A stretch of 64,000 bases of DNA from positions 62,300 to 126,299 of the forward strand of contig NZ_MAKX01000001.1 of the NCBI RefSeq assembly GCF_001693415.1, written 5' to 3'. Position 1 is the stretch's first letter. Each line of letters begins with the position of its first letter. The translations under genes were made by a program, and so were the position numbers. The notes beneath the pieces are model-generated. The model was not told the DNA's origin. It worked only from the letters and a program-made list of their open reading frames with translations, and searched no databases. The stretch is from Tenacibaculum soleae (GTDB taxonomy: Bacteria > Bacteroidota > Bacteroidia > Flavobacteriales > Flavobacteriaceae). This document shows positions 62,403 through 64,000 of this stretch, piece after piece.

Positions 62403-62434
62403 AAAAGAGCAACCGTTTAATTGGTTGCTCTTTT
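62403..62434. terminator. Bidirectional terminator between DUF3857 pair and Lrp gene
   Basis: AAAAGAGCAACC - GTTTAATT - GGTTGCTCTTTT is a strong stem with A and T runs between converging genes. Confidence 0.9.
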
Positions 62435-62891
62435 ATAATATAATAGCATTAGAATTTTTGACCTTACCTATAGTAAACGTACTGTAAGTACTTCCAATGT
62501 GTTTTAATACAGTTAATTTATTTACCATAAAATCACGGTATTCATCCATATCTTTTACGTAAATTTTTAAAATATAATCGTAATCACCACTGACATGAAA
62601 GCATTCGGTTACTTCTTCTAATTTTGTAATTTCTTTTTCAAAAACTACAATATTTTCTTTAGTATGTTTTTCTAACTTTAAATGACAAAAAACTAAAAAA
62701 GATTTTTCAATTTTATTCTTGTCAAGTAGTGCCACATATTGGGTTATTACACCTTCTCTTTCAAGCTTTTTAATTCGCTCATAAACAGCAGTTACCGATA
62801 AATTTAACTGTAAAGACAATTGTTTTGTGGTTTGCTTACTATCTTTTTGAAGTAAGCTCAATAATTTTTTATCTATTCCATCTAATTTCAT
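62433..62891 (-). CDS. Lrp/AsnC-family transcription regulator
   Basis: The 152-residue protein has an N-terminal helix-turn-helix (LDGIDKKLLSLLQKDSKQTT; LSLQLNLSVTAVYERIKKLE) and a C-terminal RAM effector domain (VTECFHVSGDYDYILKIYVK). The family responds to amino acids. It diverges from a PLP enzyme of the methionine/cysteine family across 165 bases, so control of that gene by an amino acid such as methionine is likely but inferred. Confidence 0.93.
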   Translation of the reverse strand: MKLDGIDKKLLSLLQKDSKQTTKQLSLQLNLSVTAVYERIKKLEREGVITQYVALLDKNKIEKSFLVFCHLKLEKHTKENIVVFEKEITKLEEVTECFHVSGDYDYILKIYVKDMDEYRDFMVNKLTVLKHIGSTYSTFTIGKVKNSNAIIL

Positions 62892-63056
62892 CTGAAAATT
62901 TTAAGTGTTTTTATACTTTAAAAAGCAAAAAATAAACTTTTAAAACTACTAATACTAAAATTTAAAGAAAAATAATCTATAATTAACCTTATGCATTGAT
63001 TTACAATCAAAAAAACATGTGTTTTACAGCAATAAAAACAACTAAAAAATTACATT

Positions 63057-64000
63057 ATGAGTTTCAAACCTGCTGATAATATTCAAGACCTACAATATTT
63101 TGGAGAATATGGAGGTATAAATCCTTCTATTTCTGATTCTTCTACCTACACTTTTTTAAAAGCAAAAACAATGTTCGATACTTTTGAAGGAAATACCGAT
63201 GGTTGTTATTTATACTCCCGTCACACATCACCTTCAAATTTATATTTAAGTGAAGCTTTAGCAGCTATGGAAGGTGCAGAATCTGCCAATGTTGCTGGGT
63301 CTGGAATGGGAGCAATTACAGCTACCATTTTACAAATTTGTGGGGCTAATGATCATGTTGTTTCAAGTAGAACTATTTATGGAGGAACCTATGCTTTTTT
63401 AAAAAACTTTACTCCCAGATTAGGAATAAAAACATCATTTGTTAATATTACAGATTTAGCAATTGTAGAAGCTGCCATTACCGAAAACACAAAAATGATT
63501 TATTGCGAATCGGTAAGTAATCCGCTATTAGAAATAGCCGATATTAAAGGCTTATCCGCTTTAGCAAAAAAGTACAACTTACAATTAGTCATTGACAACA
63601 CCTTTTCTCCGTTATCAATTTCACCTGCGCAATTAGGTGCCGATGTGGTAATACATAGTTTAACAAAATTCATCAATGGCTCTTCTGATACTATGGGAGG
63701 TGTTGTTTGTGCATCCGCAGATTTTATCAATTCGCAAAAAAGTGTAATTGATGGCGCAAGTATGTTATTAGGTTCTTCAATGGATTCTTTGCGATCTTCA
63801 TCAATTTTAAAAAATATGAGAACGTTGCACATCAGAATAAAACAACACAGTAAAAATGCTGCTTTTTTAGCTGAAAAATTTGAAGCTGACGGATTAAAAA
63901 CCGTATATCCTGGATTAAAATCGCATCCTTCACATAAAATTTTTAAATCGATGATGAATGATGAATACGGTTTTGGTGGTATGTTAACTATTGATGCTGG
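63057..64000 (+). CDS. Cys/Met-metabolism PLP enzyme, methionine gamma-lyase-like (C-terminus beyond window)
   Basis: The frame is open from the ATG at 63057 to the window edge, 314 codons. Seen are YSRHTSPSNLYLSEALAAME, the cofactor loop ANVAGSGMGAITA, VSSRTIYGGTYAFL, CESVSNPLLEIADI, DNTFSPL and the PLP lysine K204 in HSLTKFINGSSD. These place it in the trans-sulfuration family, with methionine gamma-lyase or a related lyase most likely; the residue that separates the subgroups cannot be judged with certainty here. The Lrp-type regulator diverges from it. Confidence 0.9.
   Translation, partial: MSFKPADNIQDLQYFGEYGGINPSISDSSTYTFLKAKTMFDTFEGNTDGCYLYSRHTSPSNLYLSEALAAMEGAESANVAGSGMGAITATILQICGANDHVVSSRTIYGGTYAFLKNFTPRLGIKTSFVNITDLAIVEAAITENTKMIYCESVSNPLLEIADIKGLSALAKKYNLQLVIDNTFSPLSISPAQLGADVVIHSLTKFINGSSDTMGGVVCASADFINSQKSVIDGASMLLGSSMDSLRSSSILKNMRTLHIRIKQHSKNAAFLAEKFEADGLKTVYPGLKSHPSHKIFKSMMNDEYGFGGMLTIDA

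Noticed and set aside
1..64000. Search for CRISPR arrays, integrases, transposases, phage genes, toxin-antitoxin or restriction modules
   Set aside because: No regularly spaced repeats and no such proteins were found. Gene content and strand layout are those of a stable core-genome region.

Overview
The window is AT-rich (roughly one third G+C by eye) chromosomal DNA from a member of the Bacteroidota, almost certainly the family Flavobacteriaceae and plausibly a marine genus such as Tenacibaculum or Polaribacter; the genus is a guess. The evidence is promoter elements of the TTG-N17-23-TAnnTTTG type, no Shine-Dalgarno sequences, a short primary sigma factor without region 1.1, a TonB receptor paired with a HYC_CC_PP protein, the type IX secretion protein PorT next to ubiE, an NfuA-type scaffold with two N-terminal domains, and tandem DUF3857 proteins. 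No phage, integrase, transposase, CRISPR array or rRNA is visible. Nearly all of it is core genome.

Layout. 1-2266 (minus): outer-membrane TonB receptor (cut by the window edge) and its HYC_CC_PP partner. 2377-4701 (plus): GAF/fRMsr-like protein, an unannotated 41-codon microprotein gene with its own promoter and terminator, and purH. 4783-10325 (plus): the rod-shape operon mreB-mreC-mreD-mrdA-rodA. 10533-12868 (minus): rpsT, two identical tRNA-Glu genes and proS. 13016-18007 (plus): Arg/Ser/Tyr-rich lipoprotein, FadL-like porin, nfu, ubiE and porT. 18043-18330: a gene-free stretch holding a probable small RNA and a related element. 18331-19949 (minus): ECF sigma factor, a 64-residue protein and an MscS-like channel. 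20154-23155: rpoD, rpe, a CBS protein and a Crp/Fnr regulator. 23227-39200 (minus): the complete division/cell-wall (dcw) cluster mraZ-rsmH-ftsL-ftsI-murE-mraY-murD-ftsW-murG-murC-ftsQ-ftsA-ftsZ, then yqeY and tRNA-Arg. 39404-44023 (plus): hydrolase, engB, rluA-like, aldehyde dehydrogenase, nitroreductase and a small membrane protein. 44089-55531: penicillin acylase, phosphatase, sugar aminotransferase, galE, fabD, queuosine-precursor transporter, MscS channel, orphan ABC permease, thioesterase and nuclease. 55589-64000: tRNA-Leu, M20 dipeptidase, DUF4407 protein, two DUF3857 proteins, and an Lrp regulator divergent from a trans-sulfuration-type PLP enzyme (cut by the window edge).

Much of the window serves envelope growth. 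The mre/PBP2/RodA operon elongates the side wall, the dcw cluster makes lipid II and the divisome, and MurE carries the DNPR signature for meso-diaminopimelate. The most interesting item that standard annotation would miss is the microprotein at 2910-3035. Its last 17 residues closely match the C-terminal membrane-targeting helix of FtsA encoded in the same window (9 of 17 identical, 15 of 17 similar), which suggests a soluble peptide that docks where FtsA docks. Other items to follow are the three-hairpin small RNA at 18192-18297, the paired 17-bp repeats in the ECF sigma leader, the MraZ boxes before mraZ, an FNR-like box before the Crp/Fnr gene, and two copies of a dispersed intergenic repeat.
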